64,000 nucleotides of DNA from Ruegeria arenilitoris (GCF_013030265.1 NZ_WPZQ01000011.1:62001-126000), one strand, 5' to 3'; shown: positions 9,568-19,910, numbered from the stretch's first letter. The notes: a model not told the origin generated them from the sequence alone. Translations and numbers: made by a program.

Positions 9568-10353
9568 GTGCAACAGGCAATGGATTTTCTGGAAGAAAGC
9601 AACGCTTTGCATGCGGTTTTGGCAGATGTATCAGGCAACCAATGGGAAACTGTAACCCAATTCAAGGGATGGACGCTGAACGATGTTCTCGTGCATCTGC
9701 ACTATTGGAACCAAATGGCTGACCTGTCCCTTAACGATCCTGACGCCTTTACCGCCCGAATTGGGGCATTGTTCGCCAAGGCCAAGGTTGAAGGCCTGCG
9801 CGCGGCAGAGAATGAGGTGATCTCAGAACGCGGGGCAGAATTGCGCGCGGCCTGGCGGTCGCTTTATGCCGACATTGGTGCACGCTGGGTGGATCTCGAT
9901 CCCAAGCACAGGGTGAAATGGGCGGGTCCGGATATGTCGGTACGTTCCTCAATTACTGCCCGGCAGATGGAGACCTGGGCACACGGTCAGGAAGTGTTCG
10001 ACATTCTGGGTCTTGTGCGCAGCGAGCATGATCGTATCAGGAACGTCGTTGTGTTGTGTGTGAACACTTTTGGTTGGGCCTATAAGGTCAATGGTCGACC
10101 CGTTCCTGATGCGATGCCGCGATTGGAGTTGACCGCACCATCAGGGAAACTTTGGGAGTTTGGTGAGCCGGGTGAAAACAGGATTACAGGCTCTGCCGTC
10201 GAGTTTGCCCAGGTCTCGGCTCAGACACGCAACATCGGGGACACTTCCCTGAAAGTGGAAGGTGCAATAGCGACGGAGTGGATGTCGATCGCTCAGTGTT
10301 TTGCGGGTGGGGTGGAAAAGCCCCCTGCTGTGGGTACGCGTCACCGATCCTAA
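9568..10353 (+). CDS. TIGR03084-like DinB/maleylpyruvate-isomerase-fold protein
   Basis: A 261-residue protein with a GTG start preceded by GGAGGG. The N terminus has the DinB-like four-helix pattern (FKGWTLNDVLVHLHYWNQMADLSL), with His residues near 37 and 39. A later QMETWAHGQEVFDI supplies a further His typical of the metal-binding triad of DinB/mycothiol-dependent isomerase proteins. The C-terminal half is of the TIGR03084 type. It is the last gene of the carboxylase operon; the conserved pairing with acyl-CoA carboxylases suggests a role in that pathway, but no reaction is established. A short AACGC/GCGTT inverted repeat overlaps the stop (10352-10366). Confidence 0.7.
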   Translation: MQQAMDFLEESNALHAVLADVSGNQWETVTQFKGWTLNDVLVHLHYWNQMADLSLNDPDAFTARIGALFAKAKVEGLRAAENEVISERGAELRAAWRSLYADIGARWVDLDPKHRVKWAGPDMSVRSSITARQMETWAHGQEVFDILGLVRSEHDRIRNVVVLCVNTFGWAYKVNGRPVPDAMPRLELTAPSGKLWEFGEPGENRITGSAVEFAQVSAQTRNIGDTSLKVEGAIATEWMSIAQCFAGGVEKPPAVGTRHRS

Positions 10354-10476
10354 CGCCAGAAGCGTTGTTGGTTAGCTGGCCGTGATTGTCGGAGTCGCAC
10401 GGTTTAGTGGGCTCAAGTTGACGATACGTTGTTAACGCGTCAGACACGAAGGCAGGAACAGACAGAGAATACGGAC

Positions 10477-11526
10477 ATGCTACAGTTTGATGTGACAAAA
10501 CTGGCCGCTGGCCTAATCATCGCAGTGTTGGTGGGCTGGCTGTTGGTTCTTGGAAAGAGCATCCTGCTACCGGTGCTTCTGGGCATCATCGGCATCTATG
10601 TTCTGGATTCCACCGCTTCGGCGGTTGGTCGCGTTCCTGGGTTGCGTGGCATACCGCGTCGGCTGCGGCGCTTGCTTGCCCTGCTGACGATATTCCTGAT
10701 CGTTTTCCTGATGGCCATGTTCATTGAGGCAAACGCCCAGGCAGTTGCTGAGAACATGCCGCGCTATCAAAGCAACCTGAACACGTTAGTCGAAACCGTC
10801 ATGGGTTCTCTGGGTGTCGAGAAACTGCCGGACTGGTCCACGATCGAGAAAACCATTTCGGACAAAATTGATGTCATGGGATTCCTGCAAGGGGCACTGA
10901 CCACCGTGCAGGGTTTTGGCACAATCCTGTTCATGGCCATCCTCTACATGGTGTTCATCCTGACCGATCTGGATGGTATGCCAGCAAAGGTACAGCAAGC
11001 TTTTGGCAACGCGGAAACCGCGGGCCGGTCGCTGAAAATAGTTGGCCAGATCAACCAGAAAATCGGCAGCTATCTGAGCGCTAAAACACTGATCAATGTC
11101 ATCCTGGCGACGATCTCATTCGTGATCATGCTTCTTTTGGGGATCGAGTTTGCGTTGTTCTGGGCCATCCTGATCGGGCTTTTGAACTATATTCCATACC
11201 TCGGATCCATCCTGGGCGTGCTGTTTCCGGTCATGCTGAGCCTGGTGCAGTTCACTGACCTCTGGCATGCCGGGATTGCATTTGTGGCGCTGATGGCGGC
11301 ACAGCTGTTTGTCGGCAACGTGCTGGAGCCACGGCTGGTTGGCAATTCCGTGAACCTGAGCGGGTTCATGGTTTTGTTCTCGCTGGCAATCTGGACCGCC
11401 ATGTGGGGACTGGCAGGCACAATCCTGGCCGCACCTCTGACCGCGGTCGTGATGATCATCCTGTCTCAGATCCAGTCAACACGCCCAATCGCGATTCTCA
11501 TGTCCGAAAACGGAGAAATCGATTGA
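10477..11526 (+). CDS. AI-2E family transporter (UPF0118) membrane protein
   Basis: A 349-residue polytopic inner-membrane protein of the PF01594 family. Hydrophobic segments occur at about residues 8-50, 60-80, 150-170 and in a C-terminal block from about 195 to 340. The family signature GLLNYIPYLGSILG lies near residue 240 and GNVLEPRLVGNSVNLSGFMVLFSLAIW near 285. The frame extends upstream to a TTG at 10429, but the ATG at 10477 is favoured because a membrane segment follows directly. Family members range from proposed autoinducer-2 exporters to Na+/H+ antiporters; the substrate is unknown. It is probably transcribed separately from the preceding operon. Confidence 0.88.
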   Translation: MLQFDVTKLAAGLIIAVLVGWLLVLGKSILLPVLLGIIGIYVLDSTASAVGRVPGLRGIPRRLRRLLALLTIFLIVFLMAMFIEANAQAVAENMPRYQSNLNTLVETVMGSLGVEKLPDWSTIEKTISDKIDVMGFLQGALTTVQGFGTILFMAILYMVFILTDLDGMPAKVQQAFGNAETAGRSLKIVGQINQKIGSYLSAKTLINVILATISFVIMLLLGIEFALFWAILIGLLNYIPYLGSILGVLFPVMLSLVQFTDLWHAGIAFVALMAAQLFVGNVLEPRLVGNSVNLSGFMVLFSLAIWTAMWGLAGTILAAPLTAVVMIILSQIQSTRPIAILMSENGEID

Positions 11527-11665
11527 GAGTGCATGCTTTGAGCCCCCAGTTTCCCTGCATTGTGGTTCACGGTATCACTGGAACGATGCCTGCGAACACC
11601 AGTTAGCTCTCGATATGTCGAGCATCCTTTTTCTTAGCAACGTATTGCTTCCAGAGCGCAGGGAT

Positions 11666-11705
11666 GCCGGCGCAGTTGACCCTGTATTATTTGCAGGGCA
11701 CCGGC
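11666..11705. terminator. possible terminator between convergent genes
   Basis: GCCGG ... CCCTG-N9-CAGGG-ca-CCGGC forms a nested inverted repeat in the 217-base gap between the convergent AI-2E and GH99-like genes. There is no clear T-run, so this is a weak call supported mainly by its position. Confidence 0.3.
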
Positions 11706-11743
11706 TGCGCAGAATTTGCTCTGCTCCAACCCCTGATGGGGGC

Positions 11744-13024
11744 CTATCCGTCCTTTTTCGGTAGCGCATCATAGGTCGCCTGAAGATAGGCAAACCCGTA
11801 ACGCTGATCCGGTTCCAGGTGAGTTCCCTCGGCCCACTCATTCCAAGCATTGATGAAAACGATTTTTTCGTCAGTGCTGTATTTGTCCCGTGCCAGAACC
11901 TGATTGCACAACTGTGCCGTCCAGCGCTTGTATGCGTCGATGGAAAATCGACCCATGATACGGGGTGCATCCTGATTGCGTGCGGTATTATCCCATGACA
12001 GCGTAGAAGATCGGAACAGCTTGTAATCCGGTTCCGGTTTTTGGATTTGGGCTTCCACCACCGCTTCGTAATCCATGATCATACCTGTAAACTCAGGATT
12101 GTAGACGCCCATTTCGTCGGTGATATCAGTACGCTGTACCTGTTGAGGCGGAAACTCCATCGCGGCATCAAAGCCCAGTTTTTCGGGGTCGCCGATATCG
12201 AAGGTCTGCGCTGCGATAAGATAGAGACCCTGCTCACCCCAACGCCGTGCTTCTTCTCGCCAGGCTTTCGTTGTTTCCCTGATATCGGGAATGATATTGG
12301 CGCGATAAACAATAAATACGGGTTTTCCGTCTATCCGAATATAGCGCGGATCTTCCATGTATTTGCGCACATGCCGCAGCAGATTCACAGAGTCCTCGAT
12401 GGAATGATTCTGCCCGATCAATACGTCATGTTCTCGCCCATCCCAACGACGGGTCCAGTTTTCGTTTGCCCATGTCAAACAAAAGGGCATGTCAACGTCG
12501 GGGTTGGCAAGCATCTGCTCCAGCGGATGCTCCAACAGGGTCTTTCCGCCAAACCAATAGAAATAGTATGAAAATCCGCCTATCCCATAGGCTTTGGCCA
12601 TCTGTGCCTGCTCGACCATGATCTCAGGCAATCGCAGATCATAATACCCCAGGTGAATTGGACAATGCGGCTGGTAATGGCCCGGATAGTTTGGGACCGC
12701 CTTTCCGACGTTGGTCCACTCGGTAAAACCTTTACCCCACCATTCATCGTTTTCCTTGAATGGGTGAAATTGGGGCAAGTAATGTGCGATTGCTTTGACG
12801 GCCGGCTCAGCCGCTGCAGGTGGGTTGAAGGGTACAAACTCGTCAGACCGACCGATTGTTTCGAAACTTTGCCGCTGTGATTGGCCTTGAGTATTCCAGC
12901 CCCGTTTCGGATCACGCTTCTTAGCCGAATTGCGAAATCGCCTTGCCGTTCGTGAGGATAGAGGAGGGCTGCATTTGGAAGCAGCTGAAAGCAGGTAGAA
13001 TAGCAGGGTATCTTTGATCGACAT
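11744..13024 (-). CDS. glycoside hydrolase family 99-like / WbsX-type protein
   Basis: A 426-residue protein with the WbsX (PF14307) core from about residue 80. Conserved signatures are IAHYLPQFHPFKENDEWWGKGFTEWTNV, IGGFSYYFYWFGGKTLLEHPL and PFCLTWANENWTRRWDG, with the C-terminal NAWNEWAEGTHLEPDQRYGFAY. WbsX proteins resemble endo-alpha-mannosidase family GH99 and are usually found in polysaccharide or O-antigen clusters. No other polysaccharide gene is visible here, so it is a stand-alone copy. The first 78 residues form a basic, poorly conserved extension with a short hydrophobic stretch (LLFYLLSAA). Catalytic activity is not established for this subfamily. Confidence 0.85.
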   Translation of the reverse strand: MSIKDTLLFYLLSAASKCSPPLSSRTARRFRNSAKKRDPKRGWNTQGQSQRQSFETIGRSDEFVPFNPPAAAEPAVKAIAHYLPQFHPFKENDEWWGKGFTEWTNVGKAVPNYPGHYQPHCPIHLGYYDLRLPEIMVEQAQMAKAYGIGGFSYYFYWFGGKTLLEHPLEQMLANPDVDMPFCLTWANENWTRRWDGREHDVLIGQNHSIEDSVNLLRHVRKYMEDPRYIRIDGKPVFIVYRANIIPDIRETTKAWREEARRWGEQGLYLIAAQTFDIGDPEKLGFDAAMEFPPQQVQRTDITDEMGVYNPEFTGMIMDYEAVVEAQIQKPEPDYKLFRSSTLSWDNTARNQDAPRIMGRFSIDAYKRWTAQLCNQVLARDKYSTDEKIVFINAWNEWAEGTHLEPDQRYGFAYLQATYDALPKKDG

Positions 13025-13597
13025 GCAAATTTCTCATTCTACGGCGTTTGACGCTGACTGCGAGGAAGTGGTCCTTCCGCTGTAAGCATGCCAATCGCTT
13101 ATAGGAATGCTTCCGTCATGCTCAAATGATGCTATAGAGTTTGCTGCTAAATAATATGGCCCTATTCCGCAATCCCTAATTCCAGTGGCAGTAGCCGCTG
13201 CAACGATGCGTCTGGGTCAATCCACCAAGGTACGAATTACCAGTGGAAGACCCCTGGTAACATGGTTCATGTTGGGGCCAATTCAGGGTTCAAGCTTCTG
13301 CTTTGACCTCAGGATAGATGTTGTCATCAGGGCTTCAGGCAAGACACCAACCAAGGTTGTGGTGAAACTCCAAAACCGCATTTCTCACACAGCGATCCAG
13401 AATGTAGTTTCATCGTTTCGATGGCGGTGCCTTTCGCTTATCGCGCTCGCAATACTTGGTAAGTGCATAACATATATGAATAATATAATTCCAAGACTAA
13501 CTGGTCAAACATGATATAAATCAAGTCTGAGATCCAAAAAAACAAATAGGCTGCTGAACGCAAGGAAAGTAACTTTGTAAGCTAGGACGCGCGCATC
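13025..13597. other. gene-free intergenic region upstream of nap
   Basis: This 573-base stretch has no convincing gene on either strand. A frame at 13185-13514 has no ribosome-binding site or family resemblance. The last 150 bases turn A/T-rich and hold the FNR-type site described separately. The left part presumably includes the promoter of the leftward GH99-like gene. Confidence 0.6.
13511..13524. promoter_or_regulatory. FNR/FnrL-type binding site upstream of napF
   Basis: ATGATATAAATCAA matches the FNR consensus TTGAT-N4-ATCAA at nine of ten defined positions. Its centre is 80 bases upstream of the napF start codon, leaving room for a class II (-41.5) activated promoter with transcription starting near 13559. 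FNR-family control of nap operons is well established in Enterobacteria, and FnrL sites are common in Rhodobacteraceae. Activation under low oxygen is therefore the likely mode here. Confidence 0.65.
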
Positions 13598-14116
13598 ATG
13601 ACGCCCCAAGCCACTCGACGCAGTTTTTTGCGGGGAAGATTCTCGTCGCCCGCAGAAATCAACCGACCCGCCCTAAGGCCATTTGGGGCGGTCGAGGATT
13701 CTCGCTTTTCTGAGATCTGCTCAAACTGTGGTGACTGTGTACGGGCCTGCCCGGAAGGCATCATCTTATCGGCCCCGGACGGATCGCCGGTCGTCGATTT
13801 CAACAAAGGCGCCTGCACTTTCTGCAGTGATTGCATTGATGCTTGCCAGACAGGCGCGTTGGAGGAATCTCAACCCTGGCACTGGCGTGCGGATACCACC
13901 GACACCTGCCTCGCCAAGAATGGTGTGCAGTGTCGCAGTTGCGAGGACCATTGCGATGAGTCAGCCATCCGGTTCCGATTGATGACGCAGGGCCGAGCCG
14001 AGCCACAAATCGATGAAACCTCCTGCACGGGTTGTGGCGGCTGCGTCGCGCCTTGCCCAGTAGGTGCCATCCAAATGGTCCAAATGCTTGAAACAACGGA
14101 GGCACAGACATGCTGA
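13598..14116 (+). CDS. napF: ferredoxin-type protein NapF
   Basis: A 172-residue iron-sulfur protein. After a basic N terminus (ATRRSFLRGRF) it carries cysteine clusters CSNCGDCVRACP (about 42-53), CTFCSDCIDACQ (about 72-83), a looser CLAKNGVQCRSCEDHC (about 103-118) and CTGCGGCVAPCP (about 142-153). NapF is a cytoplasmic accessory protein that interacts with NapA and is thought to help assemble its [4Fe-4S] cluster or keep it competent before Tat export. It is the first gene of the nap operon, with TAGGA nine bases before the ATG and an FNR-type site upstream. Confidence 0.9.
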   Translation: MTPQATRRSFLRGRFSSPAEINRPALRPFGAVEDSRFSEICSNCGDCVRACPEGIILSAPDGSPVVDFNKGACTFCSDCIDACQTGALEESQPWHWRADTTDTCLAKNGVQCRSCEDHCDESAIRFRLMTQGRAEPQIDETSCTGCGGCVAPCPVGAIQMVQMLETTEAQTC

Positions 14117-14379
14117 ACATTTGCGGCTGCCTTGTCCACGCGATGCCCGAAACGACTGACAGCGTGATCAAATCCATAAATGCGGCCGAAGGCTGTGAGG
14201 TTCACGCCTGTGAAAACGGGCGCATTGTCGTCACCGTCGAAGACACCGAAACAACGCGGGCATCTGATCAGATTATGGATATGCACCAGATCCCCGGCGT
14301 GCTGACTGTCACCCTGACTTACCACCATTTCGAAGAGCTTCCGACCGAGAACGAAGCTCATTCGCAACCCTCTGCCTGA
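14110..14379 (+). CDS. napD: NapD, chaperone for NapA maturation
   Basis: An 89-residue cytoplasmic protein with the NapD pattern: [14 protein letters not shown], then [17 protein letters not shown] and [16 protein letters not shown]. NapD binds the Tat signal peptide of NapA and holds back export until the molybdenum cofactor is inserted. The gene overlaps the end of napF by 7 bases and has GGAGG upstream, so the two are translationally linked. Confidence 0.92.
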   Translation: MLNICGCLVHAMPETTDSVIKSINAAEGCEVHACENGRIVVTVEDTETTRASDQIMDMHQIPGVLTVTLTYHHFEELPTENEAHSQPSA

Positions 14380-14395
14380 ACGGGAGAAAATAGCC

Positions 14396-16897
14396 ATGAC
14401 TCTGCCAACGTCCCGCCGCTCGTTCCTTAAGGCGACCGCTGCCGCTGCAACGGCTTCGGCCGCCGGTATCACCCTGCCTCAGAGTGCTTCTGCTCAGATC
14501 GGGGCTCCAGACATTCGCTGGGACAAAGCAGCCTGTCGCTTCTGCGGCACGGGTTGTTCTGTTCTTGTCGGTGTAAAAGACGGTCGCGTTGTGGCCACCC
14601 AGGGCGACCCCGAGGCGCCGGTGAACCGCGGCCTGAACTGCATCAAGGGCTATTTCTTGTCCAAGATCATGTACGGGTCCGACCGTCTGACCACTCCGTT
14701 ACTGCGCAAGTCAAACGGAGCCTACGACAAGAATGGTGAGTTCGAACCGGTGAGCTGGGACGAAGCCTTCGACGTGATGGCCGAGAAATGGAAGGCCTCC
14801 ATCAAGGAAAAAGGCCCAACCGCGGTTTCGATGTTTGGTTCAGGGCAATGGACCGTCTGGGAAGGCTACGCAGCCGCAAAATTCATGAAGGCCGGTCTGC
14901 GTTCGAACAATATCGACCCGAACGCACGCCATTGCATGGCATCAGCTGTGGCCGGCTTCATGCGCACATTCGGCATCGACGAGCCGATGGGCTGCTATGA
15001 CGACTTCGAACATGCCGACACGTTCGTGCTGTGGGGTTCGAACATGGCCGAGATGCACCCGATCCTTTGGTCGCGGCTGACTGACACCCGTCTGACCAAA
15101 CCGGGTGCCGAAGTGCATGTGCTTTCGACTTTCGAACACCGCTCATTCGAGCTGGCCGACAACGGCATGATATTTGTGCCGCAAACCGATCTGGCAATCC
15201 TCAACTACATCGCCAACTACATCATTCAGAACGATGCGGTGAACTGGGATTTCGTCAACAAGAACGTCAACTTCACAAAAACGGCCACCGACATCGGCTA
15301 TGGCCTGCGTCCTGAGCATGAACTGGAACAGGCAGCGGCCAATCCAGCCCACGAGGGCAAGCACGGCAAACTCGAACAGATCGATTTCGAAGCCTACAAG
15401 GAATATGTAGCACCCTATACGCTGGAATACGTGTCCGAGCTGTCTGGCGTGCCCGCTGCACAGCTGGAGCGTCTGGCTCAGCAATACGCCGACCCCGACC
15501 GCAAGATCATGAGCCTGTGGACCATGGGCTTTAACCAACACACCCGCGGGTCGTGGGTGAACTCGCTTATGTACAATGTGCATCTGTTGATGGGTAAGAT
15601 CTCCGAGCCAGGCAACTCACCGTTCTCGCTGACTGGTCAGCCATCGGCATGTGGCACTGCGCGCGAAGTGGGCACCTTTGCGCACCGCCTGCCTGCAGAC
15701 ATGGTCGTGGCCAACGAAAAGCATCGCGAGATCGCTGAAGACAAGTGGCTGCTGCCTGCAGGGACTATCCCGCCCAAACCCGGCTACCACGCGGTGGAAC
15801 AACACCGCAGGTTGAAGGACGGCGATCTGAATTGTCACTGGGTTCAGTGCACCAACAACATGCAGGCCGCTCCTAACATCAATGAAGAAGGATGGCCGGG
15901 CTATCGCAACCCGGATAACTTCATCACGGTCTCTGATCCTTATCCCACGGTTACCGCGCTGGCAGCCGACCTGATCCTGCCCACGGCAATGTGGGTTGAA
16001 AAAGAAGGTGCCTATGGCAACGCTGAACGCCGCACCCAGTTCTGGCGCCAGCAAGTCGATGCACCGGGTGAGGCTCGCTCGGATGTCTGGCAGGTGATGG
16101 AGTTTTCGAAACGCTTCAAGGTCGAGGATGTCTGGCCCGAAGAGCTGATCGCCCAGATGCCCGAGTACCGCGGAAAGACCCTGTACGAAATTCTTTACGA
16201 AAACGGCAAGGTCAACAAATACCCGCTGTCGGATACCGCCGAAGGTTTCAACAATCAGGAAGCCAATCATTTCGGGTTTTATGTCCAGAAGGGTCTGTTC
16301 GAGGAATACGCCTCGTTTGGACGCGGCAAGGCGCATGATCTGGCTGATTTCGACGTTTACCACCAGGCACGCGGGATGCGCTGGCCCGTGGTTGACGGCA
16401 AGGAGACTCTCTACCGCTTCCGCGAAGGGTACGACCCCTATGTAAAAGAAGGTGAAGGGGTAAAATTCTACGGCAAGCCGGACGGCAAAGCGAGCATCAT
16501 CTTCGCGCCATACGAACCGGCGCCGGAGGTTCCGGATGAAGAATATGATCTGTGGCTGGTTACAGGTCGCGTCCTGGAACACTGGCATTCGGGTTCAATG
16601 ACCCGTCGTGTCCCGGAACTGCACCGTTCGTTCCCTGCTGCAGTAGTCTTCATGCACCCCGAAGACGCGAAAGAGCGCGGTCTGCGGCGTGGGCAAGAGA
16701 TCAACGTATCAACGCGACGCGGTGATGTGCTGTCGCGGGTTGAGACCCGCGGGCGTAACAAGATGCCCAAAGGCGTGGTGTTCTTCCCATGGTTCGATGA
16801 AGGCCAGCTGACCAACAAGCTGACGTTGGACGCAACTTGCCCGATCTCGAAAGAGACGGACTTCAAGAAATGTGCCTGCAAGGTCGAACGCGCCTGA
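14396..16897 (+). CDS. napA: periplasmic nitrate reductase catalytic subunit NapA
   Basis: This 833-residue molybdoenzyme reduces nitrate to nitrite in the periplasm. The N terminus is a Tat signal ([13 protein letters not shown] ... SASAQ, cleavage near residue 34). The [4Fe-4S] motif is CRFCGTGC plus the distal Cys in [26 protein letters not shown] near residue 180 contains the Cys that ligates molybdenum, placing it in the Nap/Nas rather than Nar class. The C terminus (about residues 710-833) is the molybdopterin dinucleotide-binding domain, with [18 protein letters not shown]. The length matches the family. It lies 16 bases after napD. Confidence 0.97.
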   Translation: MTLPTSRRSFLKATAAAATASAAGITLPQSASAQIGAPDIRWDKAACRFCGTGCSVLVGVKDGRVVATQGDPEAPVNRGLNCIKGYFLSKIMYGSDRLTTPLLRKSNGAYDKNGEFEPVSWDEAFDVMAEKWKASIKEKGPTAVSMFGSGQWTVWEGYAAAKFMKAGLRSNNIDPNARHCMASAVAGFMRTFGIDEPMGCYDDFEHADTFVLWGSNMAEMHPILWSRLTDTRLTKPGAEVHVLSTFEHRSFELADNGMIFVPQTDLAILNYIANYIIQNDAVNWDFVNKNVNFTKTATDIGYGLRPEHELEQAAANPAHEGKHGKLEQIDFEAYKEYVAPYTLEYVSELSGVPAAQLERLAQQYADPDRKIMSLWTMGFNQHTRGSWVNSLMYNVHLLMGKISEPGNSPFSLTGQPSACGTAREVGTFAHRLPADMVVANEKHREIAEDKWLLPAGTIPPKPGYHAVEQHRRLKDGDLNCHWVQCTNNMQAAPNINEEGWPGYRNPDNFITVSDPYPTVTALAADLILPTAMWVEKEGAYGNAERRTQFWRQQVDAPGEARSDVWQVMEFSKRFKVEDVWPEELIAQMPEYRGKTLYEILYENGKVNKYPLSDTAEGFNNQEANHFGFYVQKGLFEEYASFGRGKAHDLADFDVYHQARGMRWPVVDGKETLYRFREGYDPYVKEGEGVKFYGKPDGKASIIFAPYEPAPEVPDEEYDLWLVTGRVLEHWHSGSMTRRVPELHRSFPAAVVFMHPEDAKERGLRRGQEINVSTRRGDVLSRVETRGRNKMPKGVVFFPWFDEGQLTNKLTLDATCPISKETDFKKCACKVERA

Positions 16898-16926
16898 CAC
16901 AACCATTTAGAATGTAAGCAAGCCAG

Positions 16927-17796
16927 ATGCCCGCTAACGTCACAACATCAAGTCCCGTGAACCGGCGCCGTTTCCTTCAGGATACAGCGCGGGTCACGGC
17001 GGGTTGTGCAGTGGCGGGCAGTTTTCTTGCCTACCTGTCGCTTGATGCCCGGGCCCTGCCGGCGCAGGCGATACGGCCACCCGGGGCATTGGATGAAGAC
17101 AAGTTTCTGGCCGCCTGCATTCGATGTGGTCTGTGTGTCCGCGATTGCCCCTATGACACTTTGAAGCTGGCGGAACTGGGAGTTGATGGACCGGCCACGG
17201 GGACGCCGTATTTCACGGCCCGCGATGTGCCTTGTGAAATGTGCGAGGATATTCCCTGCGTCGTCGCTTGTCCGACCGGTGCTCTCGATCCATCACTGAC
17301 CAATATTGATGACGCCGACATGGGACTGGCCGTTCTGATTGATCAGGAAAGATGCCTGAACGCTTTGGGGCTGCGCTGTGACGTCTGCTATCGGGTCTGC
17401 CCGGTTATCGACGAAGCCATTACACTTGAGCGTCGCCATAACGAACGCTCGGGCCATCACGCCATTTTCATGCCGGTGGTCCATTCGGACGCCTGTACAG
17501 GCTGTGGAAAATGCGAAAAATCCTGTGTTCTGCCCGGAGAATCCGCAATCAAGGTCCTGCCGCGCCGAATTGCCATGGCCGAGGCAGCTGATCACTACAA
17601 ACTTGGATGGGAAGACCGCGACCCATTGGTCGACGAGTTGATTGACCTGCCGGACAGACTGCCTGGGCCCGGAACTGACAACCTCGCCGCACCCGGCGGA
17701 TACATAAACGGGACGGAAGCACTGCCTGATCCCTCAATGGAAGGCGGCTTCACCCCCAGCTTCTCGCTGCCCGATACGGGGAGTGTCGGTCAATGA
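16927..17796 (+). CDS. napG: ferredoxin-type protein NapG
   Basis: A 289-residue periplasmic iron-sulfur protein with a Tat signal ([20 protein letters not shown]). It has four cysteine clusters: [12 protein letters not shown] (about 60-71), [14 protein letters not shown] (about 102-115), [17 protein letters not shown] (about 143-159) and [12 protein letters not shown] (about 190-201). NapG works with membrane-bound NapH as a quinol dehydrogenase feeding electrons to NapA through NapC/NapB. The gene overlaps napH by 4 bases (ATGA). Confidence 0.94.
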   Translation: MPANVTTSSPVNRRRFLQDTARVTAGCAVAGSFLAYLSLDARALPAQAIRPPGALDEDKFLAACIRCGLCVRDCPYDTLKLAELGVDGPATGTPYFTARDVPCEMCEDIPCVVACPTGALDPSLTNIDDADMGLAVLIDQERCLNALGLRCDVCYRVCPVIDEAITLERRHNERSGHHAIFMPVVHSDACTGCGKCEKSCVLPGESAIKVLPRRIAMAEAADHYKLGWEDRDPLVDELIDLPDRLPGPGTDNLAAPGGYINGTEALPDPSMEGGFTPSFSLPDTGSVGQ

Positions 17797-18716
17797 GTGG
17801 CACGGTGCATCTGCCAGTTGGACAGGAGGCCATTGAAGCCAAGGGCTGGATGGGGGCGCACAAGTATCTCATATTGCGCCGCCTTGCCCAACTTACGTTT
17901 CTCGGACTCTTCCTGTTAGGCCCCTGGTTCGGCATCTGGTGGGTCAAGGGCAATCTCACCGGTTCTTTAACCTTTGAAACGCTGCCGCTGACTGACCCCT
18001 TCGTTCTATTGCAAGGAATGTTTGCTCAGCATTGGCCAGAGATGACTGCCCTCATCGGCGCTCTGATTGTCGGTGGTGTCTACGCAATAATCGGTGGGCG
18101 GGTTTATTGCAGCTGGGTGTGCCCGATCAATCCGATTACAGACGGCGCACACTGGGTGCACGACAAATTGGGCATGCAAAAAGGTTGGCAGCCGAAACGA
18201 ACCACCCGCTACTGGATCTTGGGAACCGTGTTGCTGGTTTCCGCGGCAACCGGAACAATCGCGTGGGAAGTCATCAATCCGATCTCGATGTTGCATCGGG
18301 GTCTCATCTTCGGGATTGGTTCCGCCTGGACTTTTGTGCTGGTTGTCTTTGTTTTCGATGTCTTTGTCTCGCGCCGAGGCTGGTGCGGCCATATCTGCCC
18401 CGTAGGCGCATTCTACGGTCTTTTAGGCCAGAAGGCGTTGTTACGTGTCAGCGCGGTCAACCGAGCGGCTTGTGACGATTGCATGGATTGCTTTGCGGTC
18501 TGCCCCGAGATGCATGTGATCTCACCAGCGTTGCGTGGAAAGACCGCTGATACACCCCTGATCCTGTCACCGGACTGTACCAATTGCGGACGTTGCATCG
18601 ACGTCTGCGCGGTTGACGTTTTCAAATTCTCTCACCGTTTCGATACGGCCTCAGCGCCAGGACGCGTGGCCCGTTCGAAACCTTTATCGAAATCCGGGGC
18701 CAGTCGCGCCGCCTGA
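17793..18716 (+). CDS. napH: quinol dehydrogenase membrane subunit NapH
   Basis: A 307-residue inner-membrane protein. Four hydrophobic helices are visible, at about residues 28-52, 80-105, 140-160 and 172-195. The conserved cytoplasmic cysteine pairs CSWVCP and [10 protein letters not shown] follow TM segments, and there are two C-terminal [4Fe-4S] ferredoxin motifs: [12 protein letters not shown] (about 227-238) and [12 protein letters not shown] (about 259-270). It oxidises quinol, probably ubiquinol in this lineage, together with NapG. Having NapGH as well as NapC gives two potential electron-input routes to NapAB. Confidence 0.94.
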   Translation: MSGTVHLPVGQEAIEAKGWMGAHKYLILRRLAQLTFLGLFLLGPWFGIWWVKGNLTGSLTFETLPLTDPFVLLQGMFAQHWPEMTALIGALIVGGVYAIIGGRVYCSWVCPINPITDGAHWVHDKLGMQKGWQPKRTTRYWILGTVLLVSAATGTIAWEVINPISMLHRGLIFGIGSAWTFVLVVFVFDVFVSRRGWCGHICPVGAFYGLLGQKALLRVSAVNRAACDDCMDCFAVCPEMHVISPALRGKTADTPLILSPDCTNCGRCIDVCAVDVFKFSHRFDTASAPGRVARSKPLSKSGASRAA

Positions 18717-18735
18717 GCAAACAACGGAGTTTCTC

Positions 18736-19179
18736 ATGAACAAGAACGCCATATTCAGCGCCCTCGCTGCCGCGGCACTGACTGCCGCTGCGGGTATCGC
18801 TCTTGCGCAATCTACCGGTTCGCAGGTGGATTCTCTGCGCGGTGCAGATATCGACGAACCTGTCGCCCTTGACCAGGTTCACCGCAATGTCGAAGGGCGG
18901 ATGCAGCGTAACTATCGCCAACAGCCGCCGCTGATCCCGCACAAGGTGGAACAATACCAAATTGACCTGCGGACCAACCAGTGCCTGTCCTGTCATGACT
19001 GGACCAAAGCAGGTGAGCGAAATGCCCCCACCTTGTCCATGACCCACTATCTGGATCGTGACGGTGTCGAATTGGATCGGGTCGCAGGTACACGGTACTT
19101 CTGCAATCAATGCCATGTGCCTCAGGCAGATGCGCCAGCGCTGATTGACAACGTCTTTCAGCCTTCTTCCGGCAACTAA
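18736..19179 (+). CDS. napB: diheme cytochrome c subunit NapB
   Basis: A 147-residue periplasmic small subunit of nitrate reductase. The ATG at 18736 is chosen because GGAG lies just upstream and a Sec signal peptide follows directly (MNKNAIFSALAAAALTAAAG ... LAQ). The same frame is open further upstream into napH, but that extension has no signal. Two heme-attachment motifs are present, CLSCH near residue 78 and CNQCH near residue 120. The distal His ligands expected in NapB (HxxH-type positions such as IPHKVEQ and MTHYLDRD) are also present. It passes electrons from NapC/NapGH to NapA. Confidence 0.94.
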   Translation: MNKNAIFSALAAAALTAAAGIALAQSTGSQVDSLRGADIDEPVALDQVHRNVEGRMQRNYRQQPPLIPHKVEQYQIDLRTNQCLSCHDWTKAGERNAPTLSMTHYLDRDGVELDRVAGTRYFCNQCHVPQADAPALIDNVFQPSSGN

Positions 19180-19208
19180 CCTAGCGCACGTCTGAAAGGA
19201 GCACCGAA

Positions 19209-19910
19209 ATGGCAGACTCTCCTGAAAATCATGGCTGGCTTCGCCGCATCTGGACCTGGTTCTGGACACCCGCAGCCCTGTTCAGCACCGGCTTTCTGCT
19301 GATTGCAGGCTTTCTGGGCGGTATCCTGTTCTGGGGTGGATTCCACTGGACACTGGAACTGACCAATACCGAAGAATTCTGTGTGTCGTGCCACACGATG
19401 GAAACCAATCTTGGCGAGTACCGCGAAACGATCCACTACAACAACCATTCAGGCGTGCGGGCCATCTGTTCCGATTGCCACGTTCCGAAAGAATGGAACC
19501 ACAAGATCAAAGCCAAGATTATGGCGGTCAAAGATGTCTACCACGAACTGGCAGGCACGATCAGTACGCCCGAAAAGTACGAGGATCACCGTTTGCAGAT
19601 GGCAGCCGCTGTTTGGAAGAAGATGAAAGCCTCTGACAGCCGCGAATGCCGGAACTGCCACAACTTCGACTACATGGACTTTACCCTTCAGGAGACACGC
19701 GCCGCGTCCGAACATCAGCGTGCAATTGACAACAACATGACCTGCATCGATTGCCACCAGGGTATCGCTCACAGCCTGCCACCCGGTTACCTTGAAGAGT
19801 ACCAGAATGTGGTCGGATCGCTGAGCTTCGATGACCCGAATGCAATACGTGCTGAAGCCTCGGTAGATGGCACTGCAATTCAGTCTTTCCTCGACAGTCG
19901 CTCGGAATAG
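19209..19910 (+). CDS. napC: membrane-anchored tetraheme cytochrome c NapC
   Basis: A 233-residue NapC/NirT-family quinol dehydrogenase. One N-terminal transmembrane anchor (about residues 22-47) is followed by a periplasmic domain with four heme motifs: CVSCH (about 59), CSDCH (about 89), CRNCH (about 147) and CIDCH (about 177). It links the membrane quinol pool to NapB. AAGGAGC stands just upstream of the ATG. The napFDAGHBC order equals that of Escherichia coli and differs from the napEDABC type described in Paracoccus. Confidence 0.95.
   Translation: MADSPENHGWLRRIWTWFWTPAALFSTGFLLIAGFLGGILFWGGFHWTLELTNTEEFCVSCHTMETNLGEYRETIHYNNHSGVRAICSDCHVPKEWNHKIKAKIMAVKDVYHELAGTISTPEKYEDHRLQMAAAVWKKMKASDSRECRNCHNFDYMDFTLQETRAASEHQRAIDNNMTCIDCHQGIAHSLPPGYLEEYQNVVGSLSFDDPNAIRAEASVDGTAIQSFLDSRSE

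Noticed and set aside
13185..13514. 109-codon open frame on the plus strand upstream of nap
   Set aside because: GTG start without ribosome-binding site, no family resemblance, and it lies in a promoter region; probably chance.
15617..16588. 323-codon minus-strand frame inside napA
   Set aside because: Shadow of napA, which has all expected motifs.
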